Below are positions 52,381 through 61,818 of a stretch of 64,000 bases of DNA, one piece after another; position 1 is the first letter of the stretch, and every line of letters starts with the position of its first letter. The stretch lies in NCBI GenBank assembly GCA_035455925.1, contig DATIEE010000028.1:62001-126000 (forward strand), read 5' to 3'. The notes below the pieces were generated by a model. It saw nothing but the letters and a program-made list of their open reading frames with translations, searched no databases and was not told where the DNA came from. The position numbers were made by a program, and so were the translations under genes. Origin of the DNA: Candidatus Babeliales bacterium (lineage in GTDB: Bacteria > Babelota > Babeliae > Babelales > Vermiphilaceae).

Positions 52381-53808
52381 CTAGAATGTTACGTTTAAAC
52401 TAGCCATTAAAGTAGAACTTCTATATGAATTACGCTGTGAAAATGGTATTTGCCACAAAAATCCCACGCCAACATTTGGAGATAAATCATAATTAAAGCC
52501 TGCATTGCCTAGTTTTGTTTTAAAACTAGTTGTGCATTCAAGTACTTTTGGAAGAAAAGCTGGATCAGGTTTTTTGAGATCTATGTCATCCTGTTGATGG
52601 TCAAGCACAAACCATTCAAAGTACATAGAAAGCTTATCTATAAAGTGATATGCTGCAATACGTGCACCAAAGAACCAGTTATCACCAGGGCTTACACTAA
52701 CATTGGTTGAAAAAGGAAATAGATTGGTTTGAAATTCACTATTTGGGATTGGTCGACAAAAACTACGGGTAAAGAAATGAGTATAGCCAACTTCCCCACC
52801 AATTTCTATTGTTTCGAGAAAATCAAAATTAACTCCTGTCGTAAATCCAACACTTGGATGACCATTATTGCCAAATGGCGCAGCAAAAAACATATGTTCA
52901 TTGTCTTTTTTTCCCGGAGAGACGGATGCACCAACTTCAACATAGGGGATAATTAAGAATTTTGCCCAATCGCTTTGTGCTTCCTTGTTAATTTCAAATG
53001 CTTGTCGCCAGAAGAGATTAAAGCGAACTTCTTCTATCGATGTTTTAATAAAATCACACAAATTAATGCCAATCTGATCAGCAATGGTGTGCAGCTCATC
53101 CATTAAATATAAATCGACCTCAGCTCCACTAAGACCTTCGAATGAGCCATTTTCATCAGTTAAATCAATTGTATCTTCGGAAACCTGGCGGATGGTACTA
53201 ACACGCCCCTGAATATAAAAACCGAAATTGTCAGCGAAACGAACAGCTAATTGCGCTGCAACACCACGTTTACGATACGTTTCTGGAAAAGAAAAAAAGC
53301 CAAAAAGTTGATCTGGGTCTATTTTTGCTTCATCATTAACCACTTGCCCTATACTACCAGGAAAAAGTGCATTTTTTGCCGTAACTAATGCTGGTGCAAG
53401 TGTTTGACCTTGTGGTATGGCACCATATAAAAGAGCAATCATACCCGTTCTACCCGTTAAATCACCAAGAGGAGTATCGATAAGCACGGTACCTGGAGGA
53501 GCAATAAGATTATTTTGTTGTTGTCCTTTAATAGTTTTACCGCGATCAGCATTTTGTGCAAAAGGAGAAAAAGAAAAAATACCTCTACTTCGTTTCTTTT
53601 CAGCCCAATCATAATCTTTGTAAAGTAATTGCTCTTTGGTAAGTAATAATTCTTCATCTATATTAAGTGTAGTATACATTGGTAAAGCATCATTTTTGGC
53701 AAGAGATGACAAGTGAGCACATAATGGAATGTTTACCAGCGTTAGGGTAAAAAATAGTAATAAAGATAGCAATTGTTGGGGTAGTTTGTTTTGTTTGTCG
53801 CGAGGCAT
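52381..53808 (-). CDS. Outer-membrane beta-barrel protein
   Basis: 475 aa. It has a signal peptide (QQLLSLLLFFTLTLVNIPLCA) and then about 100 residues of soluble part. After that come alternating hydrophobic and polar strands (GVAAQLAVRFADNFGFYIQGRV, LIIPYVEVGASVSPG, VGVGFLWQIPFSQRN) and a last strand ASLNVTF ending in Phe, the BAM-recognition signature of outer-membrane proteins. The family is not recognised; Dependentiae genomes carry several large barrel proteins of this general type. Its minus-strand orientation and gap of 226 bases upstream suggest its own promoter. Confidence 0.75.
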   Translation of the reverse strand: MPRDKQNKLPQQLLSLLLFFTLTLVNIPLCAHLSSLAKNDALPMYTTLNIDEELLLTKEQLLYKDYDWAEKKRSRGIFSFSPFAQNADRGKTIKGQQQNNLIAPPGTVLIDTPLGDLTGRTGMIALLYGAIPQGQTLAPALVTAKNALFPGSIGQVVNDEAKIDPDQLFGFFSFPETYRKRGVAAQLAVRFADNFGFYIQGRVSTIRQVSEDTIDLTDENGSFEGLSGAEVDLYLMDELHTIADQIGINLCDFIKTSIEEVRFNLFWRQAFEINKEAQSDWAKFLIIPYVEVGASVSPGKKDNEHMFFAAPFGNNGHPSVGFTTGVNFDFLETIEIGGEVGYTHFFTRSFCRPIPNSEFQTNLFPFSTNVSVSPGDNWFFGARIAAYHFIDKLSMYFEWFVLDHQQDDIDLKKPDPAFLPKVLECTTSFKTKLGNAGFNYDLSPNVGVGFLWQIPFSQRNSYRSSTLMASLNVTF

Positions 53809-54034
53809 ATTATTCCTTTTTATTGTTTGTCAGAAACAAATCATCTATTTATATCATTGTTATAGTTATGCAGTCAACTTTAAAGCTTATTATATTTTAA
53901 ATCTATATGCACAAATGTTACATATTGATCATATGAAAAAAAAGAGATCATTGTGATTTCGTGTTTTTCACATTATCTTTATTTATATACTATAAAAAAA
54001 GATATTACTGTATACATTTTATTGTGATAGATTT

Positions 54035-54298
54035 ATGCAAAATTCATTATATTGTTCCTATTATCAAGCGTATGTTGAGCGTGCTTTATGTTGGTATGTT
54101 ACTGCTGCTTTACGAAGTTGCGACCACATTGCCTTTGATCGTACGCTTGATCCTTCAAAAAGTTTATTTGAATTTTTTGTTCCACCGTCAACTGAAGAAC
54201 ATTTTTTAGCTTTAATGCATTATTTTCACTCAAAAGGTTTAGTGCGTGACCTTAAAAAGCTACCAAATCGTCTAGAAAATTCAATCAATCAATCGTAA
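54035..54298 (+). CDS. Small hypothetical protein
   Basis: 87 aa, no recognised family. No signal peptide. The sequence is rich in aromatic residues (YYQAYVERALCWYVTAAL) and has LFEFFVPPSTEEHFLALMHYF, suggesting a compact helical domain. It is convergent with gltX and its last six codons overlap the gltX end. It has no overlap with another long frame elsewhere, so it may be real, but ribosome-site support is weak. Confidence 0.45.
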   Translation: MQNSLYCSYYQAYVERALCWYVTAALRSCDHIAFDRTLDPSKSLFEFFVPPSTEEHFLALMHYFHSKGLVRDLKKLPNRLENSINQS

Positions 54299-55726
54299 TG
54301 TTTTTTCTATTCTACTTAAAGCTCTGGGTGCACCAAGCATTTCGATAAGTTCATGAATTCCTGGTCCATGTGCTTTTCCTATTAAGGCAAGACGTAAAAA
54401 CCAGAATAACTCTTTTAATGAAAGACCTTCATCCTTTGCTGCTAATTTTATTTGTGACACAAATTGTAAAGCATCTGTTATAAGAAGATTCTTATACTTA
54501 GTAATAATATTTTTTATTAATGGATATGCTGCTAATGATATACATGCCTCAATATCAGCTAAAATTACGTGTGGCTCAATAAAATAAAATTCAAGAGCAT
54601 GAACTATATCACTGGTGGTTGTCAATTCTGGTTTGATAATTTGAATCAAGTGAGTCATTGTCGCGATATCAATATTCTTTGCTTTTTCATCATATGCGGT
54701 TTCCAGAAAAGGTCTACATTGAGAAGTTAATTTTTCAGGTTCATAGCGATTAATCCAATTTTTATTTACCCATTTAAGTTTTTCAAGATCATAGGTAATA
54801 TGACTTGATGCATTGATAGTGTCAAAATTAAAGGTTGTCGCAAGCGTTTCAAGTGACATAATTTCATTTTTAAAGGATCCACCAATAATAGAAACATAGT
54901 TTTCAATTGCTTCCGGTAAAAATCCAGCATCTTTAAGGTCTCGTAATGAAAATCCAAAGTCTCGCTTTGAAAGTTTTTTTCCTTCTAGATTTACTAAAAT
55001 TGGTAAATGCCAATAAACTGGCAAGGGAGCATTAATAGCATGAAATAAAGCAGCTTGATTAGCAGTGTTTGAAAGATGATCTGCTCCACGAAAAATGTGA
55101 GTAATATTCATGAGTAAATCATCAACAAAATTGGCAAATATAAAAGTAAAGCTACCATCTTGACGCGTAATAGCAAAATCAGAAAAATTACTTAAATTAA
55201 ACGTTATATTTCCATATGCTAAATCAGTAATTGTTACTGATAAACTGTGATCACATTTAAAACGCCAAATATAAGGACTATTTTCTGAAAGAAGAGAATC
55301 AATATCTGCTGATGATAGTGCCATACAGGTACGATCATACCGAGGTGGTAGTTTAAATTCTTGTTGCCGTAGCCGTTTTGTTTCTAGTTCTTTTTCGGTA
55401 CAAAAACAACGATAAATTAGTTTTTGTCTTTCGAAAATAGTAAGTTGTTCTTGATAAAGATGAGTTCGTTCAGATTGATAATAAGGTATATATGGTCCAC
55501 CAATATAGGGGCCTTCATTATATGAAAGACCAAGCCATGCAAGATCTTCAAGAATTTTTTTTGCTTCAGGGTCAAACATACGTTGAGCATCGGTATCTTC
55601 AATGCGAATAATGAAATCACCATTTTTTTGTTTAGCAAATAAAAAATTAATTACCGCAGCGCGAACATTGCCTAAATGCATCATGCCTGTAGGAGAGGGA
55701 GCAAAACGCACGCGAATCTTTTGCAT
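54281..55726 (-). CDS. gltX: Glutamyl-tRNA synthetase
   Basis: 481 aa, normal for bacterial GluRS. The N-terminus VRFAPSPTGMMHLGNVRAAVINFLFAK carries the class I HIGH motif (HLGN, 17-20). The KMSKS equivalent is KLSKRDFGF (about 243). RIEDTDAQR and GADHLSNTANQAALFHA (usual 'DDHi.NT..Q..ly.a') confirm the catalytic domain. The C-terminal anticodon-binding helices end LGAPRALSRI. In organisms without GlnRS it also makes Glu-tRNA-Gln; this cannot be decided here. Confidence 0.97.
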   Translation of the reverse strand: MQKIRVRFAPSPTGMMHLGNVRAAVINFLFAKQKNGDFIIRIEDTDAQRMFDPEAKKILEDLAWLGLSYNEGPYIGGPYIPYYQSERTHLYQEQLTIFERQKLIYRCFCTEKELETKRLRQQEFKLPPRYDRTCMALSSADIDSLLSENSPYIWRFKCDHSLSVTITDLAYGNITFNLSNFSDFAITRQDGSFTFIFANFVDDLLMNITHIFRGADHLSNTANQAALFHAINAPLPVYWHLPILVNLEGKKLSKRDFGFSLRDLKDAGFLPEAIENYVSIIGGSFKNEIMSLETLATTFNFDTINASSHITYDLEKLKWVNKNWINRYEPEKLTSQCRPFLETAYDEKAKNIDIATMTHLIQIIKPELTTTSDIVHALEFYFIEPHVILADIEACISLAAYPLIKNIITKYKNLLITDALQFVSQIKLAAKDEGLSLKELFWFLRLALIGKAHGPGIHELIEMLGAPRALSRIEKTLRLID

Positions 55727-55826
55727 TATTTTGATTCCTTATTATATATATTCTAAAAGACGTATTTAGTTTACTCGTAATGGCTGTAAAGTCCAGAACG
55801 ATTCTAGTAATTTTTGTTTAAATTCT

Positions 55827-55856
55827 TTGACATACAGAGTTCTAATTTGGTATTTT
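55827..55856 (+). promoter_or_regulatory. Promoter of acylphosphatase-like gene
   Basis: TTGACA (55827-55832), 18-base spacer, TATTTT (55851-55856) preceded by TGG (extended -10). The start codon is 32 bases further on, after an AAAAGGA ribosome site. Confidence 0.6.
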
Positions 55857-55887
55857 TTTCGAGAAGTTTTACTAAAAGGATTGAGAA

Positions 55888-56166
55888 ATGAAAAAATGTC
55901 TTAAAATTACATTGGTATCAAAAACATTAGATAACGATATTCGCAATTTCATTCAAAAGGCTGCCAGAAAATTAGACTTAGAAGGAACAGTACAGCTTGT
56001 TCAATCAAATGAATTCGTTGTTATTGCATGCGGTTTAAAAAGCAATATTGATAATTTTTTGGATATTATTCATGAAGGGTTTGGCGATTATACTCCTGAC
56101 ATGGTTCATGTTGAACCATTCCTAAAAGAACGAGATTATCGTGGCATGTTTCGCATTTTAGAATAA
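55888..56166 (+). CDS. Acylphosphatase-like protein, probably non-catalytic
   Basis: 92 aa with the acylphosphatase fold pattern: strand KITLVSKTLDNDI, helix RNFIQKAARKLDL, strand EGTVQLVQSNEFVVIACG, helix SNIDNFLDIIHEGF. An Arg at the expected place of the catalytic Arg (DIRNF) is kept, but the catalytic Asn of the 'V.N..dG' motif is Leu (TVQLVQSNEF), and the 'vQGVgFR' phosphate loop is replaced. It is therefore expected to have lost acyl-phosphate hydrolysis. It lies before bamA with its own promoter and is separated from it by about 140 bases. Function unknown. Confidence 0.6.
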   Translation: MKKCLKITLVSKTLDNDIRNFIQKAARKLDLEGTVQLVQSNEFVVIACGLKSNIDNFLDIIHEGFGDYTPDMVHVEPFLKERDYRGMFRILE

Positions 56167-56244
56167 TGTAGTGATTCTTTTGTTCAATGTATAAAAAAAT
56201 GTATTAACAGTTGTGTATTGTTATGATACGAACATCTCTATTTT

Positions 56245-56253
56245 TGATACACT
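56245..56253 (+). promoter_or_regulatory. Extended -10 element upstream of bamA
   Basis: TGATACACT: TGn followed by TACACT (56248-56253), like the tgt and rpsB promoters. The -35 region is poor. The bamA start is 52 bases downstream. Confidence 0.4.
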
Positions 56254-56305
56254 AAAAGGGTATGTACCATAAAGTTAGTTAACCTTTCAGGTGTTATTGT
56301 ATCGT

Positions 56306-59203
56306 ATGAACCAATCGTTGGCATGTCATCTAATAATTATTATGTCCTTTTTTTGTTTTGGATTAGTTAATGCTCAACAAGAAAATAATCGTATTCCTTT
56401 TACGGTAATGTCTCATGACTATATCGATAAAGAAGTAATTAAAAATATATTAATTTCTCCAACTATTCTTACAAACCTCTCTTTTGAATCAGATGTTATA
56501 TTACAAGAACAAGAGTTTTTGTATTTAATGGGCTTTGATAAGGGATGTGTAATCAACAGTGAAGATATCATAGCAGCGATTGGGCGCTTTGCTAAAAAAA
56601 ATAAATATTCAATGATTCAGATGACAATGGTTATTGATGATCATGGAATAAGCGTACATCTTATTTTTAAAGCAGCTTGGATTTTTAAAAAAATTAAAAT
56701 TCATAATATGTATCAACGTAAACAATCATTATTACAGTTGTATCTTATGGAAAGAGGCGATAATTTCGATCAATCAAAACATGATCACTCATTAACAAAA
56801 ATAAAAGATTATTTGATCAGTAATGGATATTTTAATCAAAATATATCAAGTTTTTTTGAATATAATCATTACACAAAAGAGGTAATAGTTCATATTTCTA
56901 TTAAAAAAGGTCAACAATTTTATTTCGGTACACATATCGTTGAAATAAAGAGTGATAATGCTATATATGAAGATAACGATAAACTATGCAAACTTGTGCA
57001 AAAAAAACTTTCGCGTGATTTATCATCATCTGTATTTATTCAAGAACAATTACATAATGAAATAATTATTATGAAAAATTATTTGGCAAAAAAAGGTTTT
57101 CTCCATACGACTATTGATAGCGAGCACACTATTGATTATGTACATTCTGTCGTGAATGTATGTTGGAAAGTAACTATACATCAAAAAAAAGAAATTGTTT
57201 TTTTTGGACATCGTTTTTTTTCTAAACGACAATTGTTCGATAAGATTTTAGTCTTTGGTCAATCAACATGGTTATTGCCTGCTTCATTGTTAGCAGAGGA
57301 GATAGTTCGCGCCTATAAAAGCAAAGGATTTTTGAATGCTGAAGTGATAACTCAAGAAGAAAAAGAACGTTCTTTTTTTATCATAAAAGAAGGACCGCGT
57401 GCGATTATCACAGCCATCGAAATAAAAAATGGAACATATGGCCATCAAGATGTTATAAAAAAGAAATGTTTTGGTGAATTATTAAAACATTCTTATTTTG
57501 ATACATATTTGTATGATAAAGCAATTAACCTTTTAACAAATTTTTATTTTAATCAAGGGTTTCCTGCGTTTACTGTAATTCATCATGATGTAGTTGAGAA
57601 AAATGAAAAAAATGAATATGCATTAGTTGTTACTGTTGATGAAGGCGGTCAAAAACAAATTAAAACTGTTTCTGTTAACGGTCATTCTGAGTTCAATGAA
57701 TATGATCCATTTAAAAAAATAATTATTGAAGGAAATATTCCTTTTACAAACAAAGTAATCGATGAACAACGTGCATTTCTAGTTGCTCATTTTCAATCAC
57801 TCGGTTATTTATACCCTAAGATTACATTAGCTATAGAATCACTTAACTCAGATGTTTCTCTGCGATGGAGTGTTGATTCCGGAGAAAAAATTCGTTTTGG
57901 TAAAACGATTATGTCTGGTAGCTCATCAATTCCTTTTTCGTGTGTCAAACCTTTTTTATGCTATAAAGAAGGTGAGCTATGGGATCAGACAAAAATAAAA
58001 CAAACATTCACTGCTTTAAAGGAATTAGAAATATTTGAAACAATTCATTTTTCTGCTGACGGTAGTTACGCGCATGAAAACAGATCTATACTATTAAAAC
58101 TTCATCCTGATGATCGATATGAAATTAGAACTCGTGCAGGGCTTGAATTACAGCATGTTCGCAAATATCAAACATTTTCTGGGTTAACATATAAAATTGG
58201 TGGAACAACATTAATCAAAAACCCTAGTAATTGTGCTGATCAAATTCGATTTGATTGTGACTTTGCACGATCACATCGTGAAATTGTTGGTTGTTATCGT
58301 CGCCCTTGGTTTATGAAATATCCATTTTTTACTACATTGCAAATTTATAGTATTATCTACGATCAGCCTGGATTTATTGGAAGCGATAATGACTTGTATA
58401 CATTGGTACAGAACGGTTTTTTTTTAGGTATACAAAAAAAATCAAAACACTTTAATATTGATTGCAATAATGGATTTGAATGGATGAAAATACATATCAA
58501 AGATAATGTGCAGCAATTATCATTTGCGCGTGCAATTGATTTTAAGCCTCAGTTAATCGATAAATTAGTCCCCTTCGTTTTTATTGAACCAACACTTATG
58601 ATCGAATGGCTTGATGATTTATTATATCCAACGCGTGGTGGATTATTTCTTTTTTCATTAAAAGGAATGATACCGGTCAAAAAAAAATATAAAGATTCAT
58701 CATTTTTTAAATTATTATGTGAACAGTCACTCTTTATTCCTTTAAAAACTGTTGTTGCTGCATTACGGTTTCGTTGTGGCCATATTTTTTATCGTGAATT
58801 TTCTGCAATTATGCCATCAGAACGATTTTATTTAGGTGGTTCTCATTCATTACGTGGATATGAAGCCGATCTTGCGCCCCCACTTGGAATATTTGTTGAT
58901 GAAGAAAATAACGAACACATTGTTCCTCGCGGAGGAAGATCGATGGTAAATGCTAATATTGAGTTGCGTCTTCCATTATATAAAAAAAAGATTGGCGCAG
59001 TATTGTTTCAGGATTTGGGAGCATTAAGCGGTACGTTATTTGCTGATTTTAAACGACAAGATGTTTTAGCAGCTACTGGATTTGGTTTACGTATTTTTAC
59101 TCCACTAGGCCCTTTGCGTTTTGATATTGGCTGGAAATGGCGTAAACAGATTCCAGTTGAGCGTTCTTTTGCATGGTTTTTAACGTTCGGCCAAGCATTT
59201 TAG
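56306..59203 (+). CDS. bamA: Outer membrane assembly factor BamA/Omp85
   Basis: About 965 aa, longer than E. coli BamA (about 810). It has a signal peptide (LIIIMSFFCFGLVNAQ), then a long run of POTRA domains (e.g. KIKIHNMYQRKQSLLQLYL, EIVFFGHRFFSKRQLFD, AIITAIEIKNG, QKQIKTVSVNGHSEF, IRFGKTIMSGSSSIPF). The C-terminal Omp85 barrel follows, with the diagnostic loop motif GSHSLRGYEADLAPPLG (RGY, about 850) and a last strand ending FGQAF with Phe. Inserts folded proteins into the outer membrane. ATG 56306 is chosen because the upstream GTG at 56291 would put charged residues before the signal peptide. A terminator lies about 120 bases downstream. Confidence 0.9.
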   Translation: MNQSLACHLIIIMSFFCFGLVNAQQENNRIPFTVMSHDYIDKEVIKNILISPTILTNLSFESDVILQEQEFLYLMGFDKGCVINSEDIIAAIGRFAKKNKYSMIQMTMVIDDHGISVHLIFKAAWIFKKIKIHNMYQRKQSLLQLYLMERGDNFDQSKHDHSLTKIKDYLISNGYFNQNISSFFEYNHYTKEVIVHISIKKGQQFYFGTHIVEIKSDNAIYEDNDKLCKLVQKKLSRDLSSSVFIQEQLHNEIIIMKNYLAKKGFLHTTIDSEHTIDYVHSVVNVCWKVTIHQKKEIVFFGHRFFSKRQLFDKILVFGQSTWLLPASLLAEEIVRAYKSKGFLNAEVITQEEKERSFFIIKEGPRAIITAIEIKNGTYGHQDVIKKKCFGELLKHSYFDTYLYDKAINLLTNFYFNQGFPAFTVIHHDVVEKNEKNEYALVVTVDEGGQKQIKTVSVNGHSEFNEYDPFKKIIIEGNIPFTNKVIDEQRAFLVAHFQSLGYLYPKITLAIESLNSDVSLRWSVDSGEKIRFGKTIMSGSSSIPFSCVKPFLCYKEGELWDQTKIKQTFTALKELEIFETIHFSADGSYAHENRSILLKLHPDDRYEIRTRAGLELQHVRKYQTFSGLTYKIGGTTLIKNPSNCADQIRFDCDFARSHREIVGCYRRPWFMKYPFFTTLQIYSIIYDQPGFIGSDNDLYTLVQNGFFLGIQKKSKHFNIDCNNGFEWMKIHIKDNVQQLSFARAIDFKPQLIDKLVPFVFIEPTLMIEWLDDLLYPTRGGLFLFSLKGMIPVKKKYKDSSFFKLLCEQSLFIPLKTVVAALRFRCGHIFYREFSAIMPSERFYLGGSHSLRGYEADLAPPLGIFVDEENNEHIVPRGGRSMVNANIELRLPLYKKKIGAVLFQDLGALSGTLFADFKRQDVLAATGFGLRIFTPLGPLRFDIGWKWRKQIPVERSFAWFLTFGQAF

Positions 59204-59319
59204 AAAACGATATAGTTTTTTTTATATGCTTTCTGTTTGTGGTATTATTCTACTATGATTCATGTAAAATAGAATTTTATACTTTTAAGCAAAAACGACT
59301 TGATCTGTTAAAAAAAACT

Positions 59320-59370
59320 AAAGTTGAATCAAATATTATATATTTATAATAATGTTTGATTCAACTTTTT
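59320..59370. terminator. Intrinsic terminator after bamA
   Basis: 20-bp stem with one mismatch: arm 59320-59339 (AAAGTTGAATCAAATATTAT) and arm 59349-59368, 9-base loop, followed by T-rich sequence. Confidence 0.75.
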
Positions 59371-59544
59371 ATTCATAAACATGAAAGAATTTCCGATTGG
59401 TCTTCAAACATTTTCTGAATTGATATGTGATAATGTTCAAAAAAACATCTGTATATGTAAGCTAAATTAAATATAAATAATTTTAATTCTATCAAGTTTT
59501 AACAACGTATAGGGTTTAATTTTTCGCTTTGCCCGAATATTTCC
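59371..59544. other. Non-coding stretch after bamA terminator
   Basis: AT-rich, no ORF of note, no RNA gene or hairpin seen. It separates bamA from the convergent exported-protein gene. Confidence 0.4.
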
Positions 59545-60357
59545 TTATCTATTAGAAAAAAAATAAGAATCTAATGATTTTATTTTTTTAAAACCTCTTT
59601 GATCATCTTCATTGGTAAGGTTATATTTTCTTTTATTTGTAGGTATTGATACCGGTAAGCTATTATAAATTATTGTTTTTAAAGTCTCGTTATAATTCTC
59701 TACTATTGTAAGAGTATTAGTGATTTCTTGGTCATCATCAACACTATAATTTTTGTCTATATCATTTGATAAAGTACTAAGATTATTAATACATGTTGCA
59801 TAATCAACGATTTGTTCATCAATGATATTGTCATTTGCATTTGTCACTATTTCTTTATTAACTGTATCTTTTTCTTTTTGTATTGCAAGCAATACCGCAA
59901 AAGAGCCTTGTAGTCGAGATATGGTATCTAAGAGATAATCTCTAGTTAAGAAATGATGTATTGGTATTGGTAACTCTTGGCCAGGTGTTGTTTGCTCTTG
60001 TGGTGAAATGAATTCTCGAAGAGTTTCAGCAAAAACTATAGTACCTGCTATTAAAGACATTTCAGGTGTTTGGGATGCTTTAATCTCGCATGTTGTAGGT
60101 GTTGTTGTAGAATTATCACATAGTGGAAATACGTCATTTTGATTCAGAGCAACTTTATTTGTTTGGCAACCTGTATATCCTGCTTTTTTCGGCGCATCCA
60201 GTGCTTTCTTACTTTTTTCATTTTTTTTTATATCTTTATTATTTTTGTCTTTTCTGTCCCTAAGATTATACCTTGTATTTAATGAATTATCCATGGGAGA
60301 GACATGCAAAAACAGTGTGATCAAGATCAATGATAAGATATTTATTATTTTATTCAT
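59545..60357 (-). CDS. Exported hypothetical protein, paralogous signal with next gene
   Basis: 270 aa from MNKIINILSLILITLFLHVSPM, a signal peptide almost identical in layout to that of the gene at 60476. An ATG/TTG nine codons upstream would add a charged leader and is not preferred. The mature part is low in complexity at the start (Lys/Asp/Asn-rich, DRKDKNNKDIKKNEKSKK), then has possible helices (TRDYLLDTISRLQGSFAVLLAIQ). No known domain. Like many Dependentiae secreted proteins, it has no recognisable relative. It is in tandem with a second exported protein. Confidence 0.6.
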   Translation of the reverse strand: MNKIINILSLILITLFLHVSPMDNSLNTRYNLRDRKDKNNKDIKKNEKSKKALDAPKKAGYTGCQTNKVALNQNDVFPLCDNSTTTPTTCEIKASQTPEMSLIAGTIVFAETLREFISPQEQTTPGQELPIPIHHFLTRDYLLDTISRLQGSFAVLLAIQKEKDTVNKEIVTNANDNIIDEQIVDYATCINNLSTLSNDIDKNYSVDDDQEITNTLTIVENYNETLKTIIYNSLPVSIPTNKRKYNLTNEDDQRGFKKIKSLDSYFFSNR

Positions 60358-60475
60358 AAAGCATTTCCTGTGTAAATTAGACATATTACTGCAAATAAGT
60401 TATAAAAGAATTTAAATAAAGTTTTTTTTAGTAGCTTATTTTAAAGCCATTATGCTTGTATATATTAAACATTCA

Positions 60476-61477
60476 TTAATAAAATCGAGGCTCTTTATTT
60501 TTGTGATTATTTTTTTCAAGATTAGCTTTCTGTTGGGCTATATATTTTTCATATTTTCTTTTTTTAATAGTATTATTAAGATTTTTTAATTCACCAGATG
60601 CATTGTTAATTTCTTCTGTAGTATCATTAGTATGATGGGAAATAGCAGAATCTGCTATGTTGTAAAATTTTCCAGAGATCTGTTTATATTGTTGAATGTC
60701 TTGTTTTTTTTCTGCAATCATTTCTTTTATTGTTGTATTATACTGATCAATTTTGTCTGCTTTATGTGTATATTCTTCTAATATTAACACCTTATGTGAA
60801 TTAACCTGTTTTTTACGTGTCTCATTGGTTGAATCCTTAACTAGTTTATTTGTAAGCGTTTTATGTTTCTTATAATATTGATTGCGTAAGAAATTTTTCA
60901 TTCTATTGTTTTTCTCGATTTCTAAAGTGCGCTTTTCAATAGATCCTTTAATATTTAATGCAGTAAGGGCAATATCCATGATAGGTTGAAATGTGTTCAA
61001 CATACTATTCGTATATATTCTTCGTTCTTCTTCTTCCATAAGATTTTTTACATCACTAAAAGCACTTAAATTATGGTCTTGTGACGCATTATTTATTGGG
61101 CCTTTTTGTTGCCTTTTTTCAAATTCATCTTCGTCAATATCTGAAGTACACTCATCGCTATCTGAAACATCACGTATACAGTAAGATCGATTATATATAA
61201 CAGAGGGAGCAGAAACATCGTGAACCATATTAGAATTTGTATAAGGATTATTACTTGGCGTTGTATGATGTTTTGGAACAGATGTGTTGATTTCATCATC
61301 AATAGATACAGGGCAAACTGATTTTCTTTTTTGAGTAGACGATGATGATTTTATTTTCTGTATTATCGGCTCTATGAGCACATAACATGACATAATGTGT
61401 TCTGATGTTTCCATAGAAAGAATATGTGTAATTTGCACGACTAAGATTAACAATAAACCATTTATTATTTTATTCAT
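60476..61477 (-). CDS. Exported coiled-coil hypothetical protein
   Basis: 333 aa with a signal peptide (MNKIINGLLLILVVQITHILS). A Ser/Asp-rich region (DVSDSDECTSDIDEDEFEKRQQ) precedes a long charged helical region from about residue 145 (LMEEEERRIYTNSMLNTF, then EIEKNNRMKNFLRNQYYKKHK), likely coiled coil. It shares its signal peptide and upstream base pattern with the neighbour at 59545. Function unknown. Confidence 0.6.
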   Translation of the reverse strand: MNKIINGLLLILVVQITHILSMETSEHIMSCYVLIEPIIQKIKSSSSTQKRKSVCPVSIDDEINTSVPKHHTTPSNNPYTNSNMVHDVSAPSVIYNRSYCIRDVSDSDECTSDIDEDEFEKRQQKGPINNASQDHNLSAFSDVKNLMEEEERRIYTNSMLNTFQPIMDIALTALNIKGSIEKRTLEIEKNNRMKNFLRNQYYKKHKTLTNKLVKDSTNETRKKQVNSHKVLILEEYTHKADKIDQYNTTIKEMIAEKKQDIQQYKQISGKFYNIADSAISHHTNDTTEEINNASGELKNLNNTIKKRKYEKYIAQQKANLEKNNHKNKEPRFY

Positions 61478-61710
61478 AAAAATTTCCCATAACTATAGAT
61501 ATTTTTCCTTATAGATTAAACTTATTACTTGAAGGTATAGCATAAAAATGCTTTATCTTCAAGCTTTATATGTCTTTTATTGCAATAAAAAAACTGTGCA
61601 ATAAGTTCTGCATATAGTTACCAAATCTTTAAGTTCTTAACGATACAATAAAAAATAGACTCATTTTAACTTTACCCTGATCATCTATCTTGATTTATAA
61701 TGTAAAAGCA

Positions 61711-61740
61711 TTGTTGAGCATATATTATGCTTGTTATAAT
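61711..61740 (+). promoter_or_regulatory. Upstream gyrA promoter P2
   Basis: TTGTTG (61711-61716), 18-base spacer, TATAAT (61735-61740) preceded by TGT. The spacer contains a short inverted repeat (AGCATA..TATGCT). Confidence 0.5.
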
Positions 61741-61759
61741 TGCTGTTTCTTGCTATACT
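61731..61759 (+). promoter_or_regulatory. Downstream gyrA promoter P1
   Basis: TTGTTA (61731-61736), 17-base spacer, TATACT (61754-61759) preceded by TGC. It overlaps P2, so gyrA may use two starts. Confidence 0.55.
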
Positions 61760-61818
61760 AATTGTATATTTTAAGTAATTTTGACACTGTTTTTTGATGC
61801 GAGAAAAGGGCTAATTTG

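Larger units (their letters stand above)
61478..61818. other. Divergent promoter region between exported protein gene and gyrA
   Basis: About 340 bases. It holds a 16-base inverted repeat with two mismatches (arms 61528-61543 and 61548-61563, 4-base loop) close to the exported-protein gene and the two gyrA promoters. No ORF or RNA gene seen. Confidence 0.5.

Noticed and set aside
53961-54209. 82-residue frame overlapping the small gene at 54035
   Set aside because: Different frame of the same DNA, low-complexity hydrophobic start, no ribosome site. The 54035 frame has more protein-like composition.
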